64,000 nucleotides of DNA from Bacillus sp. 1780r2a1. Its GTDB lineage: Bacteria > Bacillota > Bacilli > Bacillales > Bacillaceae_H. The DNA is taken from assembly GCA_024134725.1 (NCBI GenBank), contig CP099863.1:442001-506000 (forward strand), read 5' to 3'. Made by a program: the position numbers and the translations under genes. Of this stretch, positions 43,392 to 53,196 are shown piece after piece. Below the pieces are notes generated by a model that was given only the letters and a program-made list of their open reading frames with translations, had not been told where the DNA came from and did not search any database. How positions within the stretch are numbered: the stretch's first letter is position 1; each line of letters begins with the position of its first letter.

Positions 43392-43437
43392 CTTTTGTTA
43401 AGATAGCGATTACAAATGCTAAAAGGGGGAGAATACG

Positions 43438-44712
43438 ATGTTTGACTCAACAAAAGAATGCGCAGAGAAGCTGGATGCGCAGGATAAATTAGCGGCTTTT
43501 CGAGAAGAATTTTACCTCAAGCCAGGCAGTATTTATATGGATGGAAATTCGCTAGGGCTTCTATCGAAGCGAGCTGAAACAACGCTGATGGAAGTTATCA
43601 CAGATTGGAAAGAGCAGGGAATTGACGGCTGGACACAAGGGAAATATCCTTGGTTTTCACTATCTGAACAACTTGGTGAAATGATGGCGCCGCTTGTAGG
43701 AGGTTCTCCTGAAGAGGTTATTGTAACAGGTTCAACAACGGTAAACCTTCATCAACTCGTTTCAACGTTTTACGAACCAAGCGGAACACGTACGAAAATT
43801 TTAGCGGATGAGCTGACGTTTCCATCCGATATCTATGCGCTTCAAAGTCAGCTGCGTACGCGTGGCTACGATCCCGATGAACATTTAGTTTGCGTAAAAA
43901 GCCGCGATGGTCGCTTTTTAGAGGAAGAGGATATCATTGAAGCGATGACAGATGAGGTAGCGTTAATTGTCTTGCCAACTGTCTTGTATCGAAGCGGTCA
44001 AGTATTAGATATGGAACGCTTGACTACGGAAGCTCATAAGCGCGGAATCATTATTGGATTTGACGGCTGCCATTCCATTGGAGCAATTCCTCATCAGTTT
44101 AGCGACTGGGGCGTTGATTTTGCTTACTGGTGCAACTATAAACATTTAAACGGTGGGCCAGGAGCTGTTGGTGGTTTATACGTGAATAAAAAGCATTTTG
44201 GGACTCTTCCAGGCTTAGCAGGTTGGTTCAGCTCAACGAAAGAAAAGCAGTTTGATATGGAGCATACGCTAACACCGGCTCATACAGCAGGTGCTTATCA
44301 GATTGGTACGCCACATGTGCTCAGTCTGGCACCGCTAATCGGATCACTTGAGCTGTTTAAGGAAGCAGGCATTGAACGCATTCGAACAAAATCACTTCGT
44401 ATTAACCGGTACTTAATGGATTTACTAAACGCAGAGTTAAAAGAATACGGGTTTACTCTTGGCAGCCATACGGATGACAAACGCCGAGGTGGCCACGTGA
44501 GTCTTGAACATAAAGAAGCAGCACGTATTTGTAAAGCGTTAAAGAAAGAAGGAATTATTCCTGACTTTCGTGCGCCAAATATTATTCGCTTAGCACCTGT
44601 AGCTTTATATACGTCCTATAGCGAGGTGTGGGAAGTAGTTCAAGCATTGAAAAAAATCATGAGTGAGAAGCTTTACGAACAATTTAAAAACGAGCGCGAA
44701 GTCGTCGCGTAA
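43438..44712 (+). CDS. kynU: Kynureninase
   Basis: 424 aa, the usual length. PLP enzyme that splits kynurenine to anthranilate and alanine. Motifs: [34 protein letters not shown] and the PLP-Lys 235 in [27 protein letters not shown] precedes ATG 43438. First gene of an operon that turns tryptophan into anthranilate, followed by a permease, kynA and kynB. Confidence 0.95.
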   Translation: MFDSTKECAEKLDAQDKLAAFREEFYLKPGSIYMDGNSLGLLSKRAETTLMEVITDWKEQGIDGWTQGKYPWFSLSEQLGEMMAPLVGGSPEEVIVTGSTTVNLHQLVSTFYEPSGTRTKILADELTFPSDIYALQSQLRTRGYDPDEHLVCVKSRDGRFLEEEDIIEAMTDEVALIVLPTVLYRSGQVLDMERLTTEAHKRGIIIGFDGCHSIGAIPHQFSDWGVDFAYWCNYKHLNGGPGAVGGLYVNKKHFGTLPGLAGWFSSTKEKQFDMEHTLTPAHTAGAYQIGTPHVLSLAPLIGSLELFKEAGIERIRTKSLRINRYLMDLLNAELKEYGFTLGSHTDDKRRGGHVSLEHKEAARICKALKKEGIIPDFRAPNIIRLAPVALYTSYSEVWEVVQALKKIMSEKLYEQFKNEREVVA

Positions 44713-44784
44713 ATTAACAGCTGCTTACTTGAACGAAGTAAGCAGTTTCTATAGGTAAAAGTTCAATCTAAGAGGAGATGACCT

Positions 44785-46215
44785 ATGAAAACCAATCAAT
44801 CTCACCTGCATACGAATGAAAATCAAGATAAAGGGTTGAAGCGAAAGTTAAAAACGAGCCAGCTGACGATGATTTCAATGGGCTGTGCAATTGGTACAGG
44901 TTTATTTTTAGGAAGTGGACTTGCAATTCAAACAGCTGGGCCAAGCGTATTGGCTAGCTATGCGTTAGGAGCATTTGTTGTACTACTTTTAATGGGATGC
45001 TTAGCAGAAATGACCGTTGCTCACCCGACAGCAGGATCGTTTGGTACCATTTCTGAAAAGTATGTTCATCCGCTCGCAGGCTTTTTAGTTCGCTATTCGT
45101 ATTGGATTGCTAACGTACTGGCAGTAGGAGTAGAGGTGAGCGCCATTGCATTATACATGAAGTATTGGTTTCCAACCGTTCCAGGGGTAGTGTGGATTGT
45201 GATATTCGCTGGAGTTTTAATTTATATTAACGCAACGAGCGTAAACACGTTTGCAACGTTTGAATATTGGTTTTCAATGATTAAAATTAGCGCTATCGTA
45301 GGCTTTATCCTCTTAGGTTCATACATATTATTTGGTGCAGAGCCAAGTTCAGCCATCGGTACGAAAAATCTTGTCAACGATGGAGGCTTTCTACCGTTCG
45401 GCTTTTGGGGTATGTGGGTGGCCGTTTTTATTTCGCTTTTTAGCTTTCTAGGAACAGAAATGATTGCCGTTACTTCTGGAGAAGCAAAAGATCCTGATGT
45501 GGCCGTTCCAAAAGCACTCAAAGCAACAGTATTTCGCTTAACAACGTTTTACGTTTTAACAATTGGTATTATGCTGATGATTGTCCCGTGGCAACAAGCC
45601 CAGGTTGACAAAAGCCCGTTTGTCAAAGTGATGGAGATTTTAAATATTCCAGCGGCATCTGGCATTATGAACTTTATTATTTTAACAGCGGCTCTTTCTG
45701 CGATGAATAGCCAGCTGTATGCGTCGACACGCATGCTGTTTTCTTTGTCAAAAACAAATAATGCTCCGGCATTTTTAGGGAAGCTCAGCAAGAAAAGCGT
45801 ACCAGTTTGGGCATTAGGTATTTCAACTGGTGGCATCTTTTTAGCTGCGGCTGTCAACGCTTTTATTCCTGGGTCTTCCTATGCCTTTATGATGGGTATT
45901 TCCATGTTTGGCGCGATGTTTACCTGGTTTATGATTTTTATATCTCATCTGTTTTTTCGTAAAAAATGGGAGAAATCAGGTGGGCGCGTGCTCCCTGTGC
46001 GAATGATGGGCTTTCCGTACTTAACCATTTTAGGAGCTATTTTGCTACTTATCCTTATGATTACAACATGGTTCACAGACTTTAAGATTATGCTTCAATT
46101 TGGTATTCCATGGCTTATATTTTTAACAATTGCATATTTTATTGCAAAGCGTAAGAAGGTAGACGTAGGTGCACCTAGAAATATAGTAAAAGATGAATTT
46201 AAAGAGATGCAATAA
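44785..46215 (+). CDS. APC-family amino acid permease, possibly for tryptophan
   Basis: 476 aa, about twelve helices. The N-terminus SMGCAIGTGLFLGSGLAIQTAGPSVLASYALGA is the classic entry of amino acid permeases of the AAT family; the GEAKDPDVAVPKALK loop is also typical. Its position between kynU and kynA, 12 bp from kynA, suggests tryptophan or kynurenine uptake (inference). Confidence 0.9.
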   Translation: MKTNQSHLHTNENQDKGLKRKLKTSQLTMISMGCAIGTGLFLGSGLAIQTAGPSVLASYALGAFVVLLLMGCLAEMTVAHPTAGSFGTISEKYVHPLAGFLVRYSYWIANVLAVGVEVSAIALYMKYWFPTVPGVVWIVIFAGVLIYINATSVNTFATFEYWFSMIKISAIVGFILLGSYILFGAEPSSAIGTKNLVNDGGFLPFGFWGMWVAVFISLFSFLGTEMIAVTSGEAKDPDVAVPKALKATVFRLTTFYVLTIGIMLMIVPWQQAQVDKSPFVKVMEILNIPAASGIMNFIILTAALSAMNSQLYASTRMLFSLSKTNNAPAFLGKLSKKSVPVWALGISTGGIFLAAAVNAFIPGSSYAFMMGISMFGAMFTWFMIFISHLFFRKKWEKSGGRVLPVRMMGFPYLTILGAILLLILMITTWFTDFKIMLQFGIPWLIFLTIAYFIAKRKKVDVGAPRNIVKDEFKEMQ

Positions 46216-46227
46216 GGGGGACATAAC

Positions 46228-47082
46228 ATGAATACGCCAAACGAAAAGAAGAGAACGGCGATAGAATTAGAACAAAACCTACAGACGAACTTTGAAAAAG
46301 CAATGTCATACGGAGATTACTTACAGCTTGATTCCATACTATCAAGTCAGCATCGCCTCTCCGATCACCATGATGAAATGCTGTTTATTGTTATTCACCA
46401 AGCAAGCGAGCTGTGGATGAAGCTTATTCTGCATGAGCTCTCGGCTGCGATTGCCTGCATTCGTGAAAACAATCTAGAACCTTCGTTTAAAATGCTTTCT
46501 CGCGTGTCACGAATTCAGCAGCAGCTCATTCAGTCATGGAGCGTGCTTTCTACGTTGACGCCAGCTGAATACATGGAATTTCGCGATAAGCTTGGACAAT
46601 CATCAGGATTTCAGTCGTATCAAAATCGTTTAATTGAATTTGCACTTGGTAATAAGAACATTCATGCGCTTTCGGTGTACAAACACGACGAAGCACTCTA
46701 CGAAAAGATGACTCAGGCTCTTTATGAACCTAGCATTTATGATGCTTCTATTCGAGCGCTTGTAAAGAGAGGATTAAAAGTAGATGAGGAAGCATTGCAG
46801 CGTGACTGGTCACAGCCATATGAACCAAATGAAAGCGTAGAAGAAGCATGGCTAACGGTATATCGAAATGTTGATCAGTATTGGGACCTGTACGAATTAG
46901 CTGAAAAGCTTGTTGATATTGGTAATCAGCAGCAAACATGGCGCTTTAGCCATATGAGTACCGTTGAACGAATTATCGGCAATAAGCCGGGAACAGGAGG
47001 TTCTTCAGGGGTAAACTATTTAAAACGTGCGCTTGATAAGCATTTCTTCCCGGAATTATGGAGTCTACGTACAAAGCTATAA
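46228..47082 (+). CDS. kynA: Tryptophan 2,3-dioxygenase
   Basis: 284 aa. Haem enzyme that opens the indole ring of tryptophan to N-formylkynurenine. Diagnostic blocks: [74 protein letters not shown]. The haem-ligand His region is preserved. AAGGGGGAC precedes ATG 46228. Confidence 0.96.
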   Translation: MNTPNEKKRTAIELEQNLQTNFEKAMSYGDYLQLDSILSSQHRLSDHHDEMLFIVIHQASELWMKLILHELSAAIACIRENNLEPSFKMLSRVSRIQQQLIQSWSVLSTLTPAEYMEFRDKLGQSSGFQSYQNRLIEFALGNKNIHALSVYKHDEALYEKMTQALYEPSIYDASIRALVKRGLKVDEEALQRDWSQPYEPNESVEEAWLTVYRNVDQYWDLYELAEKLVDIGNQQQTWRFSHMSTVERIIGNKPGTGGSSGVNYLKRALDKHFFPELWSLRTKL

Positions 47083-47107
47083 GGATAGATAGAAAGGGTG
47101 CTAGATA

Positions 47108-47731
47108 ATGAATAAATGGATCGATGTTTCACAACCGCTTAATAACAAGGTGGCGTGTTGGCCAGGCGATACGCCGTTTTCCTACAGGGTGAGCTGGAGT
47201 AAAGAGGAGTCTGGTTCAGTCAATGTAGGTGAAATTACAATGAGTGTACATACAGGTACTCATATTGATGCTCCTTTTCATTTTGATAGTGAAGGGAAAA
47301 AAGTAAAGGACTTAGACGTGAACCTTTATATTGGAGAATCGAAAGTTGTGCACCTTCACAATCCTTCCAGCATAAGCGTTGAAGATCTAAAAAAAATCGA
47401 CTTAGCTGGGGTAACGCGACTGCTTATTAAGACCGGTGCGTGGACGAATCGCGAGACCTTTCCAACGTCTATTCCACCTGTAGATAAAGGGGTAGCCGAA
47501 TATCTGGAAGAACAAGGCGTTCGTTTGCTTGGTCTCGACCTACCCTCAGTGGACCCGCTTGATAGCAAAGAGCTAGCTGCACATCATGAACTGGCGGCAC
47601 ATAGCGTTCATATTTTAGAAGGACTTGTGCTTGATACTATTGAGGAAGGAGACTATGAGTTAGCCGCTTTACCACTTTCACTAGCGGAAGCAGACGGAAG
47701 CCCAGTACGCGCGGTGTTGAGAAAGAAATAA
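47108..47731 (+). CDS. kynB: Kynurenine formamidase
   Basis: 207 aa, cyclase/KynB family metal hydrolase. The metal motif HTGTHIDAPFHF is intact, with a preceding CWPGDTPF block. Converts N-formylkynurenine to kynurenine. GAAAGGGTG before ATG 47108. Last gene of the kyn operon; a strong terminator follows at once. Confidence 0.95.
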   Translation: MNKWIDVSQPLNNKVACWPGDTPFSYRVSWSKEESGSVNVGEITMSVHTGTHIDAPFHFDSEGKKVKDLDVNLYIGESKVVHLHNPSSISVEDLKKIDLAGVTRLLIKTGAWTNRETFPTSIPPVDKGVAEYLEEQGVRLLGLDLPSVDPLDSKELAAHHELAAHSVHILEGLVLDTIEEGDYELAALPLSLAEADGSPVRAVLRKK

Positions 47732-47737
47732 TCTAAC

Positions 47738-47768
47738 AAAAGCCACTCGTTTAGAGTGGCTTTTATCG
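47738..47768. terminator. Terminator of the kyn operon
   Basis: Perfect AAAAGCCACTC/GAGTGGCTTTT stem with a 5-nt loop; bidirectional for the convergent DMT pair. Confidence 0.85.
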
Positions 47769-47769
47769 T

Positions 47770-48243
47770 CTATGCGACTTTTGAAGTTGTTTTTTCAACA
47801 GACTTTTTGTTTCCAACATAGATTAATCTTAAAGCAATTAACATTAGCACAATAGCGAGCCCACGTTTCCAGTCTAATGAAATTTGTGTACCGCCAAAGA
47901 ATCCAAAGTGATCAATAATAATTCCTGCGCTTAGTTGGCCAATAACCGTAGAAATATTGGCTGCAATAACACCAATTTTCGGAACGGCTAAAACAGTTAA
48001 GAATAAATAGCCAACCCCAAACCAAACCGCACTTAGCTGCCATTTTGGCGCATCTAAAAGAGCTAATACATCACCTTTGCCAAAAAATAAAATGAGTAAA
48101 AATAAAACAAGTGCACCTGTTGCAAAGGTAAGAAACGCGCTTTCATACGTACCGGCTTTTCTACTGAGCGCCCCGTTTACGGAAGACTGAGCACTAAGTA
48201 ATACTCCACCGATAACAGCTGCAATGAGCAAGATAAAACTCAT
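47770..48243 (-). CDS. Half-size DMT transporter (DUF606/YdcZ family), second of a pair
   Basis: 157 aa, five helices with the family entry GGVLLSAQSSVNGALSRKAGTYESAF and LDAPKWQLSAVWFGVGY. Proteins of this family have about half the size of EamA exporters and often act as two-gene pairs. It lies 21 bp after its paralogue at 48265-48693. AAGGAGG precedes its start. Confidence 0.88.
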   Translation of the reverse strand: MSFILLIAAVIGGVLLSAQSSVNGALSRKAGTYESAFLTFATGALVLFLLILFFGKGDVLALLDAPKWQLSAVWFGVGYLFLTVLAVPKIGVIAANISTVIGQLSAGIIIDHFGFFGGTQISLDWKRGLAIVLMLIALRLIYVGNKKSVEKTTSKVA

Positions 48244-48264
48244 CGTAAAACCTCCTTTAATTAA

Positions 48265-48693
48265 TTAAAAAACGAGTAGTAAAGCGATGGCCATCAACGC
48301 AACGGCCATTACTTTTTCTTTTGTAATAGGTGTTTTACTACTACCTAACCAGCCTTTATGTTCAATAATCATACTCATTGCCATTTGTCCGACAATTACG
48401 CTAATCATTGTTAAGCCAACGCCGAGAAGCGGGACGCCAATAACTAAAATTGTTAAATAAATAACGCCAAATACGCCGCCTGTAAGCTGCCATTTCGGTG
48501 CTTTTACCGTATAGGAAAGTGATCCTTTTCCTAAAAACAGCACAACGATTCCTAAGATTACAGAACCAACTGCGAAGTTATAAAAGCTGCTTTCTAGTTT
48601 ACCAACGGATTGACCTAGCACACCGTAAATGGCACCTTCAATACTAAGAGACATTCCAGCTAACACAGCCACAATATAAATCCAAAATTTCAT
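48265..48693 (-). CDS. Half-size DMT transporter (DUF606/YdcZ family), first of a pair
   Basis: 142 aa, five helices. Entry VLAGMSLSIEGAIYGVLGQSVGKLESSFYNF and KAPKWQLTGGVFGVIY match its neighbour. The two probably form a heteromeric exporter. An ArsR regulator gene precedes it, and an ArsR-like palindrome lies in the gap. Confidence 0.88.
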   Translation of the reverse strand: MKFWIYIVAVLAGMSLSIEGAIYGVLGQSVGKLESSFYNFAVGSVILGIVVLFLGKGSLSYTVKAPKWQLTGGVFGVIYLTILVIGVPLLGVGLTMISVIVGQMAMSMIIEHKGWLGSSKTPITKEKVMAVALMAIALLLVF

Positions 48694-48706
48694 GATTTCA
48701 CATCCT

Positions 48707-48730
48707 TATATCGAGATTTATAGATATGTT
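48707..48730. promoter_or_regulatory. Candidate ArsR operator before the DMT pair
   Basis: ATATC-N10-GATAT (48708-48727). On alignment it matches the region upstream of arsR at 49081: TCGA, then GATATGT and AAAG in register. Confidence 0.5.
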
Positions 48731-48747
48731 AAAGCAAAAAAAAGAAC

Positions 48748-49068
48748 TTACAGCTCTTTTTTTATGATTTCAGCAATCTCCGCAATCTTTTTTTCGTTTC
48801 TGCGGTAGTAAGTCCATTTTCCATGTCTTTCTGATTCCAATAATCCAATGCGCTGAAGCATTGAGAGATAATGCGAAGTAGTGGATTGTGATAAGTTTGC
48901 GCGTTCTTGAATATCTCCCACACAAACACCACCCTTTTCACTAATAGTTTTTGAAAGGTGCGCAGTAGGCTTATCAAAATACTCCATTGGATCTTTTAAC
49001 CACTTCAACATTTCTAAACGAGTTTCATTGCCCAAAACCTTAAAAATATCTACAAGTTTATTTTCCAT
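48748..49068 (-). CDS. ArsR-family regulator
   Basis: 106 aa. Winged helix with FKVLGNETRLEMLKWLKDP and LSQSTTSHYLSMLQRIGLLESERHGKWTYYRRN. No CxC metal motif in the recognition helix, so a metal sensor of the classic arsenic type is unlikely. Likely regulates the DMT pair and itself. The start is preceded by a weak AAGGCC site. Confidence 0.88.
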   Translation of the reverse strand: MENKLVDIFKVLGNETRLEMLKWLKDPMEYFDKPTAHLSKTISEKGGVCVGDIQERANLSQSTTSHYLSMLQRIGLLESERHGKWTYYRRNEKKIAEIAEIIKKEL

Positions 49069-49072
49069 GGCC

Positions 49073-49100
49073 TTATACTAATCGATAGTTCTCGATATGT
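49073..49100. promoter_or_regulatory. Candidate ArsR operator before arsR
   Basis: ATCGA-N6-TCGAT (49081-49096), about 13 bp before the arsR start on the minus strand. Shares GATATGT and AAAG with the site before the DMT pair. Confidence 0.5.
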
Positions 49101-49112
49101 AAAGTTTTAAGT

Positions 49113-49592
49113 TTATCTTTTTATAAACCGCATATGCCAAGGTAATACAAAGGCAAACACAATAAAATATAAAATAACTGAAAAAGCAAAAAAGCTCCAG
49201 TTTTTGATATGTAAGTAATCCACTGCAATCATTCCCCACTCAATTAATGTGGAAATGACCGTGAAAAGTATTACTAGCGACCAGCGATTCTTGGCTGTAG
49301 CATAATTAACGTAGATGACGGCAAGAGCAGAAGGGATGATGGAATAGCTAACAAATTCTCCAATTCCTGTGACGTTTTTGTCCCCTAAATCAACTAAGTC
49401 AAACATTCGACCAACTAAAGAATTGATGACCCATGCGATATAACCGATAAAGCTGAACGTCACATAATAATCAACCCAGTTAATTTCGCGTTTAGGCATA
49501 ATGAGTGAATAAAGAAACAAAGCGCCGCTTATTACAATAGGAAACCAAACGCCTTTTGCTGATAAATCTATATTTTGCATCCATGAGTTCAC
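49113..49592 (-). CDS. Membrane protein of unknown function (CBO0543-like)
   Basis: 159 aa, five helices, with REINWVDYYVTFSFIGYIAWVINSL in the middle. The size and layout recall CBO0543-type proteins of Bacillus and Clostridium. A GAGGTGTC ribosome site precedes the start. Function unknown. Confidence 0.7.
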   Translation of the reverse strand: MNSWMQNIDLSAKGVWFPIVISGALFLYSLIMPKREINWVDYYVTFSFIGYIAWVINSLVGRMFDLVDLGDKNVTGIGEFVSYSIIPSALAVIYVNYATAKNRWSLVILFTVISTLIEWGMIAVDYLHIKNWSFFAFSVILYFIVFAFVLPWHMRFIKR

Positions 49593-49652
49593 GTTGAGAC
49601 ACCTCTTTATGTAAGGGTATCTCTAGTGTTGCCTAAATAATCTATTTTAAAA

Positions 49653-49940
49653 TTAACTCTGTTCTTCTTTTTTCCACATTTTATAGTTATAAAGAACTTG
49701 AACAAGAAAGATTAAGCTAATTAAACCAACAAACCCAAAGTACACGAGAAGAGGCCAATGTGAAAGGTAGTACAAAACTCCGCAAGCAATGAAAATGAAC
49801 GGAATACTTATAAGCGTGAAAATTGAAAAAGTGAGAACCAGCACTCTTTTCTTAATCAGAATACTAATGAAGAATGCTAGAAATAAAATCATGATAAACA
49901 TAAAGAGGTTTTCAAGAATAAAGTCCAAAACGATATCCAT
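49653..49940 (-). CDS. Small membrane protein of unknown function
   Basis: 95 aa, three helices and a charged tail (KMWKKEEQS). AAGGGGGAAC upstream. Neighbour of other small membrane genes on the same strand. No family recognised. Confidence 0.65.
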   Translation of the reverse strand: MDIVLDFILENLFMFIMILFLAFFISILIKKRVLVLTFSIFTLISIPFIFIACGVLYYLSHWPLLVYFGFVGLISLIFLVQVLYNYKMWKKEEQS

Positions 49941-49989
49941 AGCACAGCGTTCCCCCTTAAAGAAAGTAAAATAGTTCCATGTGGAACAG

Positions 49990-50253
49990 CTATTTTCTAC
50001 GCTTCATCACTTGAGCAATTGTCATGATGAGTAAAGACAGTACAGCAGCTATAAAAACCATGATGCTCAACGCTCCATAACCAAGCCCTTCCCATCCTCC
50101 AACTAGTAAGCTAATTATAAATCCTGCTAGGCTAAGCACTGCTACAGCAAGGGGAATGACATATCGCAACGATTCCTTCTTTCGTCCAATAAGGTAAGAA
50201 AAAATAAGAATCACTAAAGTAGTCATAATGATAAAGGTATATGAATTTAGCAT
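49990..50253 (-). CDS. YesK-like small membrane protein
   Basis: 87 aa from ATG 50253 (AAAGGAGGATATT upstream; frame open to 50310 without a ribosome site). Three helices and a basic end (VMKRRK). Resembles the YesK family of Bacillus. Function unknown. Confidence 0.65.
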   Translation of the reverse strand: MLNSYTFIIMTTLVILIFSYLIGRKKESLRYVIPLAVAVLSLAGFIISLLVGGWEGLGYGALSIMVFIAAVLSLLIMTIAQVMKRRK

Positions 50254-50435
50254 AATATCCTCCTTTTCTATTAGTAAAGCTCTATGTGTAAATAAGGATA
50301 TTAATTCCAATTTAACATAATATAGGATTTGTTGGAAGGGTGTCTTTTATAGATAATTATTATAGATAGAATTACTAAAAAATTCTATTTTATACTATAA
50401 TAGTAAATGGGTTTGGTGTGTAGAGGAGGGGTTAA

Positions 50436-50612
50436 ATGAATACAGAAGATCGTCTAAGTGAAATAGAAAGAAAGTTAGATGATTTAAATAATAAGCTAGA
50501 TCAAAGGAACAATAACTCTAGCTCGCGATTTGTTCTTAGAATTGTGCAGGTTATTTCTATTATTTTAATATTCCTAGTACTGATAGGGGTTATTAGCTTT
50601 TTTACAGGATAA
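50436..50612 (+). CDS. 58-residue coiled-coil plus single-helix membrane protein
   Basis: Short gene with GAGGAGGGG before ATG 50436. The N-terminal 30 residues are charged and heptad-like (EDRLSEIERKLDDLNNKLDQ), followed by one membrane helix (IVQVISIILIFLVLIGVISFF). It has its own terminator. No family recognised; many Bacillus tail-anchored small proteins share this plan. Confidence 0.7.
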   Translation: MNTEDRLSEIERKLDDLNNKLDQRNNNSSSRFVLRIVQVISIILIFLVLIGVISFFTG

Positions 50613-50618
50613 GAATAC

Positions 50619-50652
50619 AAAAAGGGTTGAGGGAATTCCTCAACCTTTTTCT
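50619..50652 (+). terminator. Intrinsic terminator
   Basis: AAAAGGGTTGAGG/CCTCAACCTTTTT, 5-nt loop. The stretch from here to 50885 shows only AT-rich sequence with the next gene's promoter region. Confidence 0.8.
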
Positions 50653-50885
50653 ATGTAAATGAATCAAAAATACCACCATATAAACGCAGTACATAAAAGA
50701 AAAAACCTAAAGATAATCATTTGCTGCAATCAAACAAAGATTGAGTTGATGTATACAGTAGGTTGGAATATTGGAGAGTAAAGCATAATAACGTATTGTA
50801 TAGGTTAATTAGTCTATCTAATTTTATTTATTTTATAGTATAATTTTACTAGTTTGTTATAAAAAAATAGGTAGGAGGGGCAGGG

Positions 50886-51557
50886 ATGAAATTTTGCACA
50901 AACTGTGGAAGTTCACTGGGAAGAGAAGATCAGTTTTGTAGCGGGTGCGGTGCAGTAATTGATCGAAGTGAAAAGATGAGTGAACCTGTACAAAAAAAGC
51001 AGAACACGTCAGCGCTGCGTGTAGAAGAAGTGGTACGTATGGGAAAGAATAATAAACAACTTACTATTGCTGGTCTTATTTTAATTATCGGTGTCATCAT
51101 TTACATAATGATTCCAAAAAAGCTCACGGAAGCAGAATATGAGCAGCTCGCTCTCGATTTATTAGTGAAGGATGTAGCGATACAAGAACAGTTTTCGCGT
51201 TCAATTGAAAATAGCTCCATTGACACAAACACGGAATGGGATTCAGAGTTTAAACAGTTAACAAAGCCTGCTGAAAGAGCACAAGGTGAGTTTGAAGACA
51301 TTTATAAAGAATTAAAAGGCGTAAAGCCACCAGAAATGTTTGAACATGACCACCAACTACTATTGAAGGCGTTTCATATTCATAGTGAACTGATGATTGG
51401 AGCAGGTGAGTATTTTAAAAACGGAAATGAGGAAGAACTTGAAAACGCAGAAGAATACCAAAGCGAAGCAGAAGATTATTTAGCTCAAACATCTTTTTCT
51501 TCTGGTATATATAAAGAACGATTAATCAAGCGAATTGAGAAGCTAGGCATCGAATAA
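50886..51557 (+). CDS. Zinc-ribbon membrane protein with extracytoplasmic domain
   Basis: 223 aa. N-terminal zinc ribbon with paired CxxC (FCTNCGSS and FCSGCGA), a linker, one membrane helix at about 58-75 (LTIAGLILIIGVIIYIMI), then a helical extracytoplasmic domain of about 145 residues. The overall plan resembles TcaA/YvbJ-type proteins, in which a cytosolic zinc ribbon is joined to an outside domain. Role unknown. AGGAGGGGC precedes ATG 50886. Confidence 0.82.
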   Translation: MKFCTNCGSSLGREDQFCSGCGAVIDRSEKMSEPVQKKQNTSALRVEEVVRMGKNNKQLTIAGLILIIGVIIYIMIPKKLTEAEYEQLALDLLVKDVAIQEQFSRSIENSSIDTNTEWDSEFKQLTKPAERAQGEFEDIYKELKGVKPPEMFEHDHQLLLKAFHIHSELMIGAGEYFKNGNEEELENAEEYQSEAEDYLAQTSFSSGIYKERLIKRIEKLGIE

Positions 51558-51570
51558 GTTTTATAAAGTA

Positions 51571-51612
51571 AAGCACCTTCACTTTCTACATTCTTGGTGA
51601 AGGTGCTTTTTG
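51571..51612. terminator. Bidirectional intrinsic terminator
   Basis: AAGCACCTTCAC/GTGAAGGTGCTT with T5, between the zinc-ribbon gene and the convergent permease gene. Confidence 0.8.
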
Positions 51613-51621
51613 TTCATTATG

Positions 51622-52983
51622 TCAATCATTCAAAGAATCTTGTTTTGTTTTTTTAACTTTATAGAGAACAACGAGCAAAATAAACCAAAAAGGCGTGACA
51701 AATAGTGCAACACGCGTATCTGAAGCGAGAGTTAATACCACTAAAATAAATGCTAAAAATATTAAAACTAAATAGTTAGTATAGGGGTAAAGTGGCATTT
51801 TGAACGGATTTTCTTTTGCTAAATCAGGACGTTCTTTTTTGTATTTCATATGACAAATAACGATAATCCCCCATATATAAATGAATGATACGGTTGAAAT
51901 ACTCGTGATTAAAGTAAATACACCTTCTGGCATGGTGTAATTTAAAATAACTCCAATTAAAATGATCACAGCTGAGAAAAAGAGTCCGTTTGCAGGCACT
52001 TGTCGCGCATTGATTTTTGCTAGAGAACTTGGTGCATCTTGGTCTTTAGCCAGGGAATAAACCATGCGGCTTGTACTGAATACAGCACTATTTCCTGCCG
52101 AAGCAGCTGATGTTAAGACGACAAAGTTAACAATCGTAGCAGCGGAAATGATGCCAATTGCAGCGAACACTTGCACAAATGGGCTTTGAGAGGGGTCTAC
52201 ATCATTCCAAGGGTAGATGCTCATGATGACGAAAAGGGAACCGATGTAGAAAAGTAAAATTCGAATAGGGATATTGTTAATAGCAAGTGGGATATTGCGC
52301 TCAGGATTCTCTGTTTCTCCTGCCGTTAATCCTACAAGCTCAATTCCTACAAAAGCAAATACAACCATTTGGAATGAGAGAATAAAACCGTTCATGCCAT
52401 TTGGAAACATGCCTCCGTGAATCCATAAGTTACTCACTCTAGCTGTTCCATTTGGTGTGGACGCACCTTTAATAATCATAAAAGTACCTATAATAATTAA
52501 AGCGAGTATGGCAATGATTTTAATTAATGCAAACCAAAATTCCATTTCACCAAATAGCTTGACCGTTGCTAGGTTCATGATGAGTAAAATCACAAGCGCA
52601 ATGAGGCCTGGTATCCACTGCGATACGGATGGAAACCAATATTGAGTGTAAAGTCCAATAGCTGTTAAATCAGCCATAGCGATACAGATCCAGCAAAACC
52701 AATAGGTCCAACCTGTAATAAACCCAAGCATGTCTCCTAAATAATCACGAACAAAATCGACAAAAGAGTGATAATTAAGGTTGCTTAAGAGTAATTCACC
52801 TAGTGAGCGCATAATGAGAAAACCAATTAGTCCTGTAATCATATAGGCAAACAAAATAGAAGGTCCCGCTAAGTTAATGGACTTTCCTGATCCCAGAAAT
52901 AGTCCCGTACCAATGGCACCTCCAATAGCAATTAATTGGACATGTCTATTTTTTAAACCTCTTGCTAATTCTTGCTCTGGCAT
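51622..52983 (-). CDS. APC-family amino acid permease (CycA/D-serine-D-alanine-glycine type)
   Basis: 453 aa, twelve helices. N-terminus LARGLKNRHVQLIAIGGAIGTGLFLGSGKSINLAGPSILFAY and the later GLTAGETENPERNIPLAINNIP are characteristic of the CycA/AnsP/GabP group. The start at 52983 is set by AGAAGGAATG; the ATG six bases upstream overlaps it. Proton-driven uptake of a small amino acid; substrate uncertain. Confidence 0.9.
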   Translation of the reverse strand: MPEQELARGLKNRHVQLIAIGGAIGTGLFLGSGKSINLAGPSILFAYMITGLIGFLIMRSLGELLLSNLNYHSFVDFVRDYLGDMLGFITGWTYWFCWICIAMADLTAIGLYTQYWFPSVSQWIPGLIALVILLIMNLATVKLFGEMEFWFALIKIIAILALIIIGTFMIIKGASTPNGTARVSNLWIHGGMFPNGMNGFILSFQMVVFAFVGIELVGLTAGETENPERNIPLAINNIPIRILLFYIGSLFVIMSIYPWNDVDPSQSPFVQVFAAIGIISAATIVNFVVLTSAASAGNSAVFSTSRMVYSLAKDQDAPSSLAKINARQVPANGLFFSAVIILIGVILNYTMPEGVFTLITSISTVSFIYIWGIIVICHMKYKKERPDLAKENPFKMPLYPYTNYLVLIFLAFILVVLTLASDTRVALFVTPFWFILLVVLYKVKKTKQDSLND

Positions 52984-53149
52984 AAGCATTCCTTCTTTCG
53001 TCGCTTTCTAGTTGGTATAACGTAACAAGTCAGTAACTGAATATGGGACACTATGTATCATACTTTGAAAAAATAACACTATAGGATGTAGGGTTAGCAT
53101 TTTAAAGATTTTTTATCATGGAGTATATCGGTAGACCATCTAAAAAATA

Positions 53150-53196
53150 AAAAAACAACCTTTTCACCGTGTTAGGTGTGAAAAGGTTGTTTTTTT
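53150..53196 (+). terminator. Intrinsic terminator
   Basis: Long stem AAAAAACAACCTTTTCAC/GTGAAAAGGTTGTTTTTT, 10-nt loop. The U run on the minus strand ends the hrtBA transcript. Confidence 0.85.
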
